A stretch of 64,000 nt of DNA from CAISKJ01 sp044375895 (GTDB taxonomy: Bacteria; Myxococcota_A; Polyangia; Polyangiales; Ga0077539), in the NCBI GenBank assembly GCA_044375895.1, contig JBILLV010000010.1:1-64000 (forward strand). The letters are read 5' to 3'. Below the pieces are notes generated by a model. The model searched no databases and was not told where the DNA came from. It was given only the letters and a program-made list of their open reading frames with translations. The translations under genes and the position numbers were made by a program. This document shows, one piece after another, positions 43,160 to 52,932 of this stretch. Within the stretch, counting starts at the first letter, position 1. Each line of letters opens with the position of its first letter.

Positions 43160-46100
43160 TCAGTTGGTGGCGAGCGCCTCGCGCTCGGCGGTGAGCCGCC
43201 GGGCGCGATCGGGTCGCTCGCGCCGCGCCACTTCATCCAGACATTTCCACGCGGCCTCGCCGTAGCGCCGGAGCCCCGCCCGCGCGGCGTGGCGGACGGC
43301 GTTCTCCGGCGCGAGCAGCATCGCCACGATCGCCGGCAGCGCCTCGGCGTCACGCGCGTGCGAGAGCGAGCGGATCGCCGACACCCGCACGGCGACGCGG
43401 TGGTCGTGGAGGCGCTCGCGGGCCTGGGCGAGGTGTTCGGCGCGGGTCCCCTGCGTGCGGAGCATCCGGGCCGCGAGGTCGCTCACGCGCGGCCGCGGGT
43501 CGGTGAGCGCCCGGTCGAGGTACGGCCGAACCGCCGCGGCACCCTCACGGGCGAGCTCCTTGAGGGCGCGCCGTACGAGCTCTGCGTCGTGGCCTTCGAG
43601 GCCGTCGAGCACCTCGCGCGGCGGGCGCACCGCCACGGTCACCGTCTCGGGCGTCGGCGCGGGGGCCTCGTCGCCCTGGAGAACGCCGTCGACGACGGAT
43701 GGGGTCGGGCCGCCGTACCCGGCCTCCTTCGCGCGAGCGAGCAGCGCCGCGACGGGCGCGTCGGCGGCGACCGTTCGCAGGTGCGCGAAGAGCCCCCAGT
43801 GGCCAGACGCAATGGCGGGCGTGAGGAGCGAGGCGAGCATGGACGGGGGGCAGCGCGCGAGGAGCCTCCCCGCGTCGTCACGGTGGGTCGGCGGCGCGAG
43901 CGTCCACACGGCGACGAGCGCGTCGACGAGCGGACGCCACAGGCGAAGGCGCGCTTCGCCGACGACGATGGCGGTGTCGAGGCGCTGGAGTCGGGCGCGG
44001 ACCTCCCCGAGCCGTGCGAGGTCGTGGCGGGCGACCGCGTCGGCGGTGTCGTCGGCGAGGGCCGCGAGCCAGGAGGGGCCGTCGGTGTCGGCGCCGATCC
44101 AGAGGGGGAGAACCCACGGCGATCGCTCCACGGGACGAGTCCCCGCGCGCATCTCCCGCACGGCGTCGGGGCGTTGGGCGACGGTGCGGAAGGCGGTCGC
44201 GACGCTGGTCGCGGGGCGCTGGCGGGTGGGGCGGACGGCGCGCGTGGGGCCGCCGCGCCAGTCGCTCACATCGAGGGGACGGAGCGACAGGAGACCGTCG
44301 AGCAGCGCGGCGCGGGCGAGGCCTTCGAGCCACGGGAGCTCGCGGGCGAGGGCGGCGACCACGGCGAGGGGGTCGTCGTCCTCGAGCACGAGCGCGCGGG
44401 TGACGTCGCCCGCGAGGACGGCCTCGTGCACGCGGGCCACGAGCGCTCCGTCCGGCACCGGCAGCGACACTCCGAGCGCGCGGGCGACGAGCGCGACGGC
44501 GACGTCAGCGGGCGTCGCGGTGCGAGACACCGGGGCGAGGAGGACGTCGAGGTCGGCGCGGGTCACGATGCCACCGCACGCGCGGAGCAGGTCGAGCGTG
44601 TCGGCCGCGTCGGCGTCGGGCGCGGGGTCGAGCGAACGCCAGCGCGTCGCGAGCTCCCAACGGGAAGCGTCGTCGAGGGCGGGGACCATCGCGCGCAGCA
44701 GCCGTCGGTGCGCCGAACGATCGGCGCCGGGAGGCACCGCGGTGAGGCGCGCGAGGTGGCTCGCCAGCGGCCGCAGCGCGTCGCGGTCGCTCACGGACGC
44801 GAACGCATCGGCCAGCAGCGTGACGATGTCGTCGCGCACCGCCACCGCGGCGTCGTCGAGGGCGCCGAGCAGCACCGCCGCGTCGCGACGCGCCAGCGGG
44901 AGCGCGCGGTCGCTCGGGAGCTCGCGGGCACGGCAGGCCGCGGCGAAGCGGGCGACGGCGGCGTGCGGGATGCCGCGGGTGATCCAGCGGTCGAGGTCGT
45001 CGGTGGGGGTGCGCACTGAGACCGCGGGGGCGTCGCCGAGGAGCGCGGCGAGGTCGTGGGCCGTCGCGTCGCGGAGGGCGACCGAGCCGTCGCGGAGCGC
45101 GCGCGTGAGCTCGCCGAACCACGGTGCGTCGTGGTGGGCCCGCGCGGCGCGGACCGAGAGGCGACCGTCGAGGGCCGCGAGGAGGAGCGCGCGTTCGTCG
45201 GCCGTGGCGGCGTCGAGCGCTGCCAGGAGTGGCGCGGTGGCGGCCGCGCCGAGGAGCGCGTCGAGCGAGGCCAGCAGCGACGCGCGGAGGCCGGGGTTGT
45301 CGTGGCGCCCCAACCAGCCGACGATGGGTCCCACGCTCGCCCGATCGCCGAGGACGCCGAGCGCCGACGCCGCGGCCTTCTTGACGTTCATGTTGGGGTG
45401 TTCGAGGAGGGCGGTGACGGCGCGGGCGGCGACGCGCGTCTTCTGCGCCAGGAGCCCTTCGAGCGCGGCGCGGGCCACCTCGATGTCGGGCGACGCGAGG
45501 GCCCGCACCAGGTGGAGCGTCACCGCCTCCCCACGCCCCTCCGTGAGCCCGCGAATCGCGGCGGTGCGGACGGCGACCGCGGGGGCGTGGATCCACGGGA
45601 CGAGCGCGGGCGCCACGCGCACCGACGTGAGCGCGCCCAGCGTACGAACGATCGCCGCCCGCACCGTGTCCTGGTCCGTGCGACCGAGCTGGGCGAGGAG
45701 GAGCTCGGTGGCCACCGCGTCGTCGCTCGGATCGGTGACGAGGAAGCGCGGCCGCGCGTGACCCGCGGCACGGAGCCGTCGCGTCATCGCCGCGAGAGAC
45801 TGACGCACCTCGGGGGCCACCACCGTCTCACGCTCGGGACGACGACCGGCGACGTGCATCGACACCACCTCGTGAAGGTGCGTCGTGAGGAGGGCGTCGA
45901 GGGCGGGGAGCTGGTTCGATGAGCCCTCGGCGAGCAGGGCGATGCGGGCGGCCGTGGGGAGGCGTCCCGACGACGGGGCGAGGGCGGCGAAGGGGGTGGG
46001 CGGCGGCGCGACCGCGTACCACGCGCGCACGGTCGCAAACCGCCGGAGCTCGGCCCGTTGCAGCAGGGCGTCGCGCCGCTCGGGGTCGTGGGCGACGAGG

Positions 46101-47473
46101 CGGTAGAGCGCCTCGGCGACGGCATCGGGCGCGGCCGCGGCCCACGGAGCGATGGAGACGTCGGCGTCGAGCCCTAGCCCGCGCGCGAGGGCCTCCACCG
46201 ACGCGTCACCGCCGCACGCGATCACCGCGGGGAGGCACTCGGCGCCGAGCGTCGGGAGCCAGCGCAGGAGCACCGCCTCGCTCGACGGCCGGGCGCACCG
46301 CGCGAGCAGCGGGACGATCGCCGCGGCGACCCCTTCGTCCGTGGTCGAGGCCAGGAGACCCTCCACACGCTCGACGACCCGGTCGCCGTAGGCCGTCGGC
46401 GTGACGCGGCCGAGGGCGAGGGCGAGGGCGCCGAGGCCGGGCGCGCGCGAGTCGTCGGGGTCGCACGCGGCGAGGCGATCGAGGACGGCGTCGCGCAGCG
46501 TGTAGAGCGCCATCGCCCAGCGGTCGAGGTCGTCCCAGTCGCCCTGGGCGAGCACGTCGAGGAGGGCGTCGAGCGAGTCCTCCCGCACGAACACCCCACG
46601 CTGATGCAGGGCGAGCACGAAGCGCAGCAGCGCGGGGGCGATCCACGCGCCGCACGCGCAGGCCTCGGCGATCACCGCGCCCACCGAGGGCGGTGCGATG
46701 ATCGTCGCGAGGGCGTCGAGCGACGCGGCGACGTGGAGCTCTCCCTTCGTTGCGAGAGCGCCGCGGAGGGGGCCTTCGAGGCGCCACGACGCCGCGCACG
46801 CGAGCGCAGCGTGGCGCGTGGCGTCGGCCCGGAGTCCGATGGGGACCAGCGATGGTCGCGCTCGGTTCGAGGCCCACGGCGCGGCGAGACGGTGGAGGGC
46901 CGCGGCGCGCAGCGAGAGGTCGGGATGCGCGGCGAGGGCGCAGAGGCGCTCGTGGACGGCGTCGAGCGGGAGGGTGGAGTTCGCGATGGCCTCGTCGAGG
47001 AGGCCGAGCGCGCGCGTCGGGCAAGCGGGCTCGGGGTGCCGCAGAAGCGCGTCGAGCAGGGGGAGGGGCGCGTCGAGGCGCGCGGTGGGGAGGGTCGCCA
47101 CGGCGTGACGGAGCTCGGGGGACGGGGCGAGAGCGTCGAGGACGTCGGGCGTCGTGAGCAGCTCGGCGTGCCACCACGCGACGCGGGCCGCGGGCTCGGC
47201 GACGACGTCGCGCCACGCGGGCAGTGGGAGGCCCGCGCCGCGCGCGTCGAGGCGCACCCAGAGGCGCGCGACCGCCCGCTGGTGCTCTGGCGCGAGGCCG
47301 TGGAGCGCGCGGGGCAGGGCGCGGGCGTAGTCGTGCGTGTCGTCGCCGAGCGCATCGGCGTGGCGGGTGAGCGCGGCGAAGGCGGCGTGCGCCGGGCCGC
47401 CGCCGCGGGCGAGGGAGGCGGCGAGCACGTCGGGGCGCGCGATCGGCGAGGCGGCCGAGGGGGAGCGTTTCAT
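43160..47473 (-). CDS. HEAT-repeat protein
   Basis: A 1437-residue, entirely helical protein. HEAT-like repeats are visible throughout, such as VALVARALGV-type Ala/Leu/Arg-rich helix pairs, PNMNVKKAAASALGVLGDRA and ENAVRHAARAGLRRYGEAAW. No enzymatic motif, no signal and no membrane segment. It is probably a large scaffold. It ends seven bases from the convergent lipoprotein stop. The ATG used starts MKRSPSAASPIARPD; a longer in-frame start at 47854 would overlap the divergent esterase gene. Confidence 0.82.
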   Translation of the reverse strand: MKRSPSAASPIARPDVLAASLARGGGPAHAAFAALTRHADALGDDTHDYARALPRALHGLAPEHQRAVARLWVRLDARGAGLPLPAWRDVVAEPAARVAWWHAELLTTPDVLDALAPSPELRHAVATLPTARLDAPLPLLDALLRHPEPACPTRALGLLDEAIANSTLPLDAVHERLCALAAHPDLSLRAAALHRLAAPWASNRARPSLVPIGLRADATRHAALACAASWRLEGPLRGALATKGELHVAASLDALATIIAPPSVGAVIAEACACGAWIAPALLRFVLALHQRGVFVREDSLDALLDVLAQGDWDDLDRWAMALYTLRDAVLDRLAACDPDDSRAPGLGALALALGRVTPTAYGDRVVERVEGLLASTTDEGVAAAIVPLLARCARPSSEAVLLRWLPTLGAECLPAVIACGGDASVEALARGLGLDADVSIAPWAAAAPDAVAEALYRLVAHDPERRDALLQRAELRRFATVRAWYAVAPPPTPFAALAPSSGRLPTAARIALLAEGSSNQLPALDALLTTHLHEVVSMHVAGRRPERETVVAPEVRQSLAAMTRRLRAAGHARPRFLVTDPSDDAVATELLLAQLGRTDQDTVRAAIVRTLGALTSVRVAPALVPWIHAPAVAVRTAAIRGLTEGRGEAVTLHLVRALASPDIEVARAALEGLLAQKTRVAARAVTALLEHPNMNVKKAAASALGVLGDRASVGPIVGWLGRHDNPGLRASLLASLDALLGAAATAPLLAALDAATADERALLLAALDGRLSVRAARAHHDAPWFGELTRALRDGSVALRDATAHDLAALLGDAPAVSVRTPTDDLDRWITRGIPHAAVARFAAACRARELPSDRALPLARRDAAVLLGALDDAAVAVRDDIVTLLADAFASVSDRDALRPLASHLARLTAVPPGADRSAHRRLLRAMVPALDDASRWELATRWRSLDPAPDADAADTLDLLRACGGIVTRADLDVLLAPVSRTATPADVAVALVARALGVSLPVPDGALVARVHEAVLAGDVTRALVLEDDDPLAVVAALARELPWLEGLARAALLDGLLSLRPLDVSDWRGGPTRAVRPTRQRPATSVATAFRTVAQRPDAVREMRAGTRPVERSPWVLPLWIGADTDGPSWLAALADDTADAVARHDLARLGEVRARLQRLDTAIVVGEARLRLWRPLVDALVAVWTLAPPTHRDDAGRLLARCPPSMLASLLTPAIASGHWGLFAHLRTVAADAPVAALLARAKEAGYGGPTPSVVDGVLQGDEAPAPTPETVTVAVRPPREVLDGLEGHDAELVRRALKELAREGAAAVRPYLDRALTDPRPRVSDLAARMLRTQGTRAEHLAQARERLHDHRVAVRVSAIRSLSHARDAEALPAIVAMLLAPENAVRHAARAGLRRYGEAAWKCLDEVARRERPDRARRLTAEREALATN

Positions 47474-47588
47474 GATGCCTGTGCGGGGAGAGGCGATGGC
47501 GACGAGGGCGGAGGGGCGACAGTGATACGGCGCGCGGGATGGGGGCGCAACCCTCACTGTATTCCACGCGGGCGCGGCGGTAGGATCG

Positions 47589-48647
47589 ATGGCGATGCGT
47601 TGCAGGCACCTGCTGTTCGCCCTCTCCCTCTGGGGCTGCTCGACCTCGCCTGCGGCTTCACCGGATGCGTCGTCGCCCGACGTGAGCGAAATCCTCGATG
47701 TCTCGCTCGACCTCGCCCCGTCGCCTGACGTCGCTTCGCCCGACGTCGCTCCCCCGCCCGACGTCATTTCGCCCGACGTCGCCCCGCCCGACGCGCCGAG
47801 CGAAGCTGCTGTCGACGTCCCCACGGGCGCCTGCGGTCGGATGCCGCCGCGCACGGGGCAGTGGTACGAGACGGTGATGTCCGACGGGGTCGCGCGGCGC
47901 TTCTACGTGTCGGTCCCGTCCAACTACGACCCGACGCGGCGGTACCCGGTGGTCTTCGGCCTGCACGGTCGCGACTACGACGGCATCCGCATGCGCGCCT
48001 ACCTCGCGCTCGAAGACCAGCGCCCCAACGACTGGGCCATCTTCGTGTACCCCGACGCGCTCCGCCGCGCCTGGAGCCCCACCTTCTCCGCCATCGGCTG
48101 GCAGAACGGCCCCGTCGCCTCGCGCACCAGCTCCTACGGCGGCGACGACGACCTGCGCTTCATCGACGCCGTCGTCGCGTGGACGCGCGCCAACCTCTGC
48201 GTCGACGACACCCGCTTCTTCGCCACCGGTCAGAGCTGGGGCGGCGACTTCTCCAACGTCGTCGGCTGCTTCCGCGGAACCACCTTCCGCGCCGTCGCCC
48301 CCGTCGCGGCCAACGGCGACTACTACCTCCCCACCGCCGCCATGGACATCGCCGCCCACCCCTGCGTGGGGAGCCCCGCGGTGTGGGCCTTCCACGGCGT
48401 CGCCGACCCCGGCTTCACGCTCGCCCTCGGCCAGCGCTACCGGGACTTCTGGGTGCGCCGCAACACGTGCGACGCCGCCGCCACCACCGCGCTCATGCCC
48501 GCGGGCGCGATGGCCGACGACACCTGCGTCGAGTACCAGGGGTGCGCTCAGCGGGTGCGTTGGTGCGCGTACAACGCGTCGTCTGGTCACCAGATCCCGC
48601 GGGCCTACTACCCCCGCGAGGTGGTGGCCTTCTTCCGCTCATTCTGA
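47589..48647 (+). CDS. Esterase lipoprotein (PHB-depolymerase/feruloyl-esterase type)
   Basis: About 352 residues: lipobox LSLWGC, an Asp/Pro linker, then an alpha/beta hydrolase of the polyhydroxybutyrate depolymerase/feruloyl esterase (LpqC) type. Oxyanion strand VVFGLHGRDYDG comes first, the nucleophile elbow GQSWGG follows, and SSGHQIPR near the C terminus supplies His. The order is the standard one, unlike the permuted enzyme at 19037. The substrate is likely a secreted ester. Its stop overlaps the convergent AlaX gene by nine bases. An ATG six bases downstream is equally possible. Confidence 0.88.
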   Translation: MAMRCRHLLFALSLWGCSTSPAASPDASSPDVSEILDVSLDLAPSPDVASPDVAPPPDVISPDVAPPDAPSEAAVDVPTGACGRMPPRTGQWYETVMSDGVARRFYVSVPSNYDPTRRYPVVFGLHGRDYDGIRMRAYLALEDQRPNDWAIFVYPDALRRAWSPTFSAIGWQNGPVASRTSSYGGDDDLRFIDAVVAWTRANLCVDDTRFFATGQSWGGDFSNVVGCFRGTTFRAVAPVAANGDYYLPTAAMDIAAHPCVGSPAVWAFHGVADPGFTLALGQRYRDFWVRRNTCDAAATTALMPAGAMADDTCVEYQGCAQRVRWCAYNASSGHQIPRAYYPREVVAFFRSF

Positions 48648-49829
48648 CGCGCCCACCACCGCCCAGTCGGTGCCCGCGGGGAAGCGCCCCTCGGCCCGGT
48701 CGGCCTTGCCGCCGCCGCGCCCGCCATGCGCCGCCGCGGCCCGCTTGAACCACGCCCCGCAGTCGAAGCTCGACCCCTCCGGGCGCGCCACCGTGGCCAC
48801 CAGCGCGTCGTCGACGCGCGACGCGAGCAGCGCCACCAGCCCGCGCCCCGTCACCGCCGACGCGAGCGTGCGCAGCGTGTCGAGGGGGACGCCCTCCAGC
48901 GCCGTCACCACCCGCCCTTCACCGCGCGCGATCGCCTCCGTCGCGAGGCCGTCGCCGAGCAGCGAGGCCCACTGCGCGCGGGTGGCGCCGTGGGCTTCGC
49001 GCGACGCGGTGAGCTCGGCGCGGAGCCGCTCGATCGCGCCCGCCGTCTCCAGGGGTTTGCTGCTGAACGAGCGCCCGATGGCCACCAGCGCCCGCGAGTG
49101 GGCGGTGAGCTCCGTCCACGCCAGGCGGCCGGCGAGGAAGGTGACGCGGACCTTGCCCTTGTAGCGCTCGATGCCCGTGACGGTGACGCCGACCACTTGG
49201 GCGGTGCGCGTGCAGTGGGTGCCGCCGCAGGGGGAGACGTCGAAGCCGCCGACGTCCACGACGCGGATGTTCTCGGTGACCTTGGGGGCGCGGCGCAGCG
49301 GGAGGGCGGCGAGCTCGTCCGGCGTGGGGAAGTACGCGCGGACGGCGCGATCATCGTCGACGACGGCGTTGACGAGGGCCTCGGCGCGCGCCACCGAGGC
49401 TTCGTCGACGGCGGCGAGGTGCAGGTCGATGGTGCACGCGGAGTTGCCGAGGCGCGACGACACCGTCTCGCCGCCAGCCTCGTCGAGCAGGGCCCGCGAG
49501 AGCATGTGCTGGCCCGTGTGGAGGGCCATGTGCTGCCGTCGGCGCCCGCGGTCGATGTGGCCCGTCAGCGTGGCGCCGGGCGGCGGGAGCGCGGCGCCGT
49601 CAGCGAGGAAGTGCCGCACGACGCCGTCGTCGTCCACCTGGACGTCGGTGACGGCGGCGTCGCCGAGCACACCGAAGTCGGCGAGCTGGCCGCCGGACTC
49701 GGGGTAGAAGGCCGACGCGTCGAGCACCACCGCGGGGCGGCCGTCGTGGAGCCCGGCGTCGAGGACGCGCGCGTCGAAGTCGAGGAGAAAGGGGTCGCCG
49801 TGGTCGAGACGTCGGGTGGGTGGGAGCAT
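48639..49829 (-). CDS. alaX: Alanyl-tRNA editing protein AlaX
   Basis: A 396-residue free-standing editing protein that would hydrolyse mis-charged Ser-tRNA(Ala) or Gly-tRNA(Ala). Zinc ligands are complete: His104 and His108 in HTGQH and Cys201/His205 in CGGTHC. A DHHA1-like C-terminal domain follows (GRGLVALLAS and RGGGKADRAEGRF), making it a long AlaX variant resembling the C-terminal half of alanyl-tRNA synthetase. It diverges from the TPR gene over only 30 bases. Confidence 0.92.
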   Translation of the reverse strand: MLPPTRRLDHGDPFLLDFDARVLDAGLHDGRPAVVLDASAFYPESGGQLADFGVLGDAAVTDVQVDDDGVVRHFLADGAALPPPGATLTGHIDRGRRRQHMALHTGQHMLSRALLDEAGGETVSSRLGNSACTIDLHLAAVDEASVARAEALVNAVVDDDRAVRAYFPTPDELAALPLRRAPKVTENIRVVDVGGFDVSPCGGTHCTRTAQVVGVTVTGIERYKGKVRVTFLAGRLAWTELTAHSRALVAIGRSFSSKPLETAGAIERLRAELTASREAHGATRAQWASLLGDGLATEAIARGEGRVVTALEGVPLDTLRTLASAVTGRGLVALLASRVDDALVATVARPEGSSFDCGAWFKRAAAAHGGRGGGKADRAEGRFPAGTDWAVVGASE

Positions 49830-49840
49830 CGTCGCGTGCG

Positions 49841-49850
49841 GTGTATACAC
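49841..49850. promoter_or_regulatory. GTGTATACAC palindrome in 30-bp divergent gap
   Basis: A perfect ten-base palindrome in the middle of a 30-base gap between divergent starts (49829 and 49860). TATACA lies on both strands about ten bases from the start codons, so it could serve as the -10 element for both genes, giving almost leaderless mRNAs, or as an operator. Confidence 0.4.
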
Positions 49851-49859
49851 TCCCGCGCC

Positions 49860-50447
49860 ATGCGAGTGCCGCTCTTCTCCGCCCTCCTCCTCCTCGCCGT
49901 GCAGGTCGGCGCCCAACCCACCGGCGGGTCGCGGATGGAGGCCATGGTGCGGGCCCGGCAGGGGGCGATGGCCCGGCAGCAGGGCGACGTCGACGAGGCC
50001 ATCCGGCTCTACCAGGAGGCGGTGTCGATGGGGGCCGCCCCCAACGCGCTCCGCGAGCTCGCTCAGTGCCTCGAGACCCGCCAGCGCTGGCGCGAGTCCG
50101 CCGGCGCCTGGAACCGCTACGCCGCCCTCGCCACCCACGAGGCCGACCGCCGCGACGCCGCCGCCCACGCCGAGATGCTCCGCACGATGCTCACCACACT
50201 GCGGGTGCGCGTCGAGCCCGCCGTGGCCGCCCGCGTGTCGCGCGTGTGGATCGACCGCCAGCCCCCGCGCTGGTACGCCGCCGGCGGCGTGGAGCACGTC
50301 GCCGAAGGGGGGAGGCACCGGGTGCGGGTGGAGGCGCGGGGGTACGTGACGTGGGAGATGATGGTCCCCACGTCGTACGGGGAGGCGGTGACGGTGGTGG
50401 CGGTGATGGCGCCCGAAGGGGACGCGGGCTACAGGGACGCGAGGTAG
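49860..50447 (+). CDS. TPR-type secreted protein
   Basis: A 195-residue protein with a signal peptide ending QVGAQ, a TPR-like helix pair (RQQGDVDEAIRLYQEAVSMG and ALRELAQCLETRQRWRESAG), and a C-terminal beta-rich segment (RVWIDRQPPRWYAAGG and VEARGYVTWEMMV) that resembles PEGA. Its 3' end overlaps the 3' end of the leftward cytochrome gene by 19 bases. Confidence 0.75.
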   Translation: MRVPLFSALLLLAVQVGAQPTGGSRMEAMVRARQGAMARQQGDVDEAIRLYQEAVSMGAAPNALRELAQCLETRQRWRESAGAWNRYAALATHEADRRDAAAHAEMLRTMLTTLRVRVEPAVAARVSRVWIDRQPPRWYAAGGVEHVAEGGRHRVRVEARGYVTWEMMVPTSYGEAVTVVAVMAPEGDAGYRDAR

Positions 50448-52219
50448 GCGACGAGGTCGTCGAGCTGGGGGCTGGAGAGCTGCGAGGTGCGCCCGTGGGC
50501 GTCGCCGCCGCCGCAGCCGCGCTCGGTGAAGCGGTCGCGGAGCGTCGTCGCGCAGCCCGTGTGCATGAAGGGAGCGCGCGCCGCGAGGCCCACCAGCGGC
50601 GGCACCTGGAAGCGCCCGCCCGTCCCGACGTCCATCGTCTGGTTGTTCGTAAACTTCGACCCGCTGTGGCACGTCGCGCAGCCCACCTCCGTCGAGCGGA
50701 AGAGCGCCTCGCCGCGCCCCACGGCGTCGGTTGCGACGCGCGCCCGCGGCACCGTCGGCACCGTCTGGATCCAGCGCCCGACGGCCACCGACTGGGTCGG
50801 CGAGATGGCGCCGCCGCCCATGCGCGCGCTGAACACCGAGGTCATGAGGTGCCCCACGTCGCGCATGTCGCCGTCCCAATGGAAGGGCGCGGTGTCCATG
50901 ATGCCGCCGCGGAGCGAGGGGGTCCGGCGTCGGCCGATGGTGTCGAAGCTCCACACGTGGCCGTCGTCGCCGCCCTCGGGGTGACACGACGCGCACGCGA
51001 GGCCCGAGGGCGTGGTGGCGTGGAAGACGTCGTGACCCGTGTCGCCCACCTCGTCGCGGTAGAGCGTGATGGTGCGGCCGCCCACGACCAGCGTCCCCGG
51101 CGCGCGCGTCTGCACGACCAGCCAGCCCGAGCGCGTGTACGCCGCCGCCACGGCTTGACCCGTCACGGGGATCACCCGCGACGGCATCTCGGGCGTGACG
51201 AGGACAGTGTTGCCTTGTTGACCGTCGAAGCGCCACTCCTGCACCTGCGGGACGCCCTGACCGTAGGCCCAGCCCGGCGAGACCAGGGCGACGCGCTGCG
51301 CCCCGTTGTCTTCGCGGACGGCCACGTCCACCGCGAGCCCGCCCATCATGAAGGCCGCTTCGAAGGGTACGCCCCCCTCCATGGGCGTGATGGTCACGTG
51401 CGGCATCACGGGCATCTCGGGGCTGCCCACCTGGCCGTAGCCGCTGCGGTTGCGCGGGGTCGGGGTGTTCGACGTGCCGAGGGTGATCGGCTGAATCACC
51501 TGCGACAGCGTGACGATCCCTCCCGCCATCGCGAACGAGCGCCACGCCGTTGAAGACGTTCCGCGTCCGCCGAGCGCTTGCGCGGGAGGGAGCGCCACGA
51601 CGTCGCTCCCCTGCAAACGGTCGGTGACGCCGCTGCGGAAGTGCGTGACGTAGACGTTGCCCGCCACCACCGAGACATCGCGGAGGTCGCCCTCGATCTG
51701 GCGCCGCGCGGTGGCCTCGCCCTCCGCGGGGAGGTCGACGAGCTCGCCGCCCTCACAGGCCACCAGGAGCCGCGCACGGGCCGCGTCCCAGGTGAGCCCG
51801 CGCGGGGCCGGGCACACCGCCCGACGCGCCGTCACCGTGCCCGCCACGGGGTCGATGGTGGCCACCGCGCCCCCGCGACGGAGCGCGACGAAAACGTGAC
51901 CGGCGCCGTCGGTGACCAGGCGACCGGGCTCGTCGCCGGCCTGCAGCGCCACCGAGCGCCCCTGGGTGCCGCCCACGGTGTCGGCGAGCCACACCACGTC
52001 GTGGTCGGGGTCGGAGGCCGCGGCGGTGCGGTCGTCGGGGAGGACGAGCAACGTGCCGCCCGAGAGCGGCGGCGGCGTGCGGGCGGCCGTGCGGGCGGAG
52101 AAGTGAGGCGCCGGGACGCGTCGACCGAAGTCGGGGCCGAGGTCGCCGGGGTCGGGCTCGATGCACCCCGCGACGGCGAGCGACAGACACACACCGGAGA
52201 GCCAGACGCGCTTCACCAT
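50429..52219 (-). CDS. Lipoprotein with propeller-like domain and two c-type heme motifs
   Basis: A 596-residue predicted lipoprotein (lipobox LAVAGC). The first 400 residues look like a quinoprotein-type beta-propeller (LVTDGAGHVFVALRRGGAVA and RLLVACEGGELVDLPAEG). Two heme-binding motifs follow: CASCH (Cys409, Cys412, His413) and CATCH (Cys514, Cys517, His518), in a di-heme cytochrome c-like domain similar to the peroxidase family. A role in periplasmic electron transfer is likely. It ends at residue GYLASL-like sequence overlapping the TPR gene by 19 bases. The ATG used directly precedes the signal. Confidence 0.85.
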   Translation of the reverse strand: MVKRVWLSGVCLSLAVAGCIEPDPGDLGPDFGRRVPAPHFSARTAARTPPPLSGGTLLVLPDDRTAAASDPDHDVVWLADTVGGTQGRSVALQAGDEPGRLVTDGAGHVFVALRRGGAVATIDPVAGTVTARRAVCPAPRGLTWDAARARLLVACEGGELVDLPAEGEATARRQIEGDLRDVSVVAGNVYVTHFRSGVTDRLQGSDVVALPPAQALGGRGTSSTAWRSFAMAGGIVTLSQVIQPITLGTSNTPTPRNRSGYGQVGSPEMPVMPHVTITPMEGGVPFEAAFMMGGLAVDVAVREDNGAQRVALVSPGWAYGQGVPQVQEWRFDGQQGNTVLVTPEMPSRVIPVTGQAVAAAYTRSGWLVVQTRAPGTLVVGGRTITLYRDEVGDTGHDVFHATTPSGLACASCHPEGGDDGHVWSFDTIGRRRTPSLRGGIMDTAPFHWDGDMRDVGHLMTSVFSARMGGGAISPTQSVAVGRWIQTVPTVPRARVATDAVGRGEALFRSTEVGCATCHSGSKFTNNQTMDVGTGGRFQVPPLVGLAARAPFMHTGCATTLRDRFTERGCGGGDAHGRTSQLSSPQLDDLVAYLASL

Positions 52220-52414
52220 GGCCACACTTCCTCCTCCGCCACAGGGCACAACACCCGAGCGGGTGCGACGAGACACTGCAAGCGGGTGGCCAACCGGCGC
52301 CACCACCACCCATCACGAGATTCTACAAGATCTCCATAGCGCACACGAGTCCCCCCGTGCCGATCTGGCCCGGTGGTGCGTGACGCGGCGGCACTGGGGC
52401 CTTCGCCGGGAATC

Positions 52415-52630
52415 GGAGTGGGGCTTCGGCGCGACGAGAAGCTACGCCCGATCGCTTCCGCGCTACGGTCCGTCATCCGTCGCTGCGGGCCGTAGGGTCG
52501 CCCCCAACGAAGCGGCGTACATCGACTCGACGTCTCGTTCGAAAGCGCCCGACTGGCCCCGGCGACGGATGACGGACCGTCGCGCGGAAGCGATCGGGCG
52601 TAGCTTCTCGTCGCGCCGAAGCCCCACTCC
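52415..52630. repeat. 216-bp inverted-repeat element with 68-bp arms
   Basis: Arms at 52415-52482 and 52563-52630 are reverse complements over 68 bases with a single mismatch (position 50), around an 80-base centre. Both ends begin GGAGTGGGGCTTCGGCGCGA. No coding sequence is present and no flanking direct repeat was recognised. It lies in the divergent region between the cytochrome lipoprotein and the Cys-rich protein and could be a MITE-like element, an invertible segment or a cruciform. The rest of the 476-base stretch 52220-52695 holds nothing I can support. Confidence 0.92.
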
Positions 52631-52695
52631 GGGGCCCCGAGCCTTCACCGCGCCCTTGCCAGCCCATCGCCTCCGATGGCATCTAACGCGCCCGC

Positions 52696-52932
52696 ATGTA
52701 CCACCCCGACGACCACGCCGCGCCGCCTTGCCCCTACTGCGACGCCGCGCGGACGTCCCTGACCTGCACGTGCCTCGGCTGCGTCGACCTCACCTACTCG
52801 TGCGGATGCGACCGCGGCGTCGACGAGCTCATGGCCACCGAAGGGCTCTGCGCGCAGTGCGTCGCCGCGGGCTGCAACGCCACCCTCGCGGACTTTGTCC
52901 GCTGCCGCCGGCTCACGTCCGCGGGAGGTTGA
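52696..52932 (+). CDS. Small Cys-rich protein
   Basis: A 78-residue protein with twelve Cys in CPYC, TCTCLGC, CGC, CAQC and CNAT patterns. Zinc-binding or disulfide-rich fold likely; no family recognised. It runs 66 bases behind the inverted-repeat element and overlaps the end of the convergent yhbY by 20 bases. Confidence 0.6.
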   Translation: MYHPDDHAAPPCPYCDAARTSLTCTCLGCVDLTYSCGCDRGVDELMATEGLCAQCVAAGCNATLADFVRCRRLTSAGG

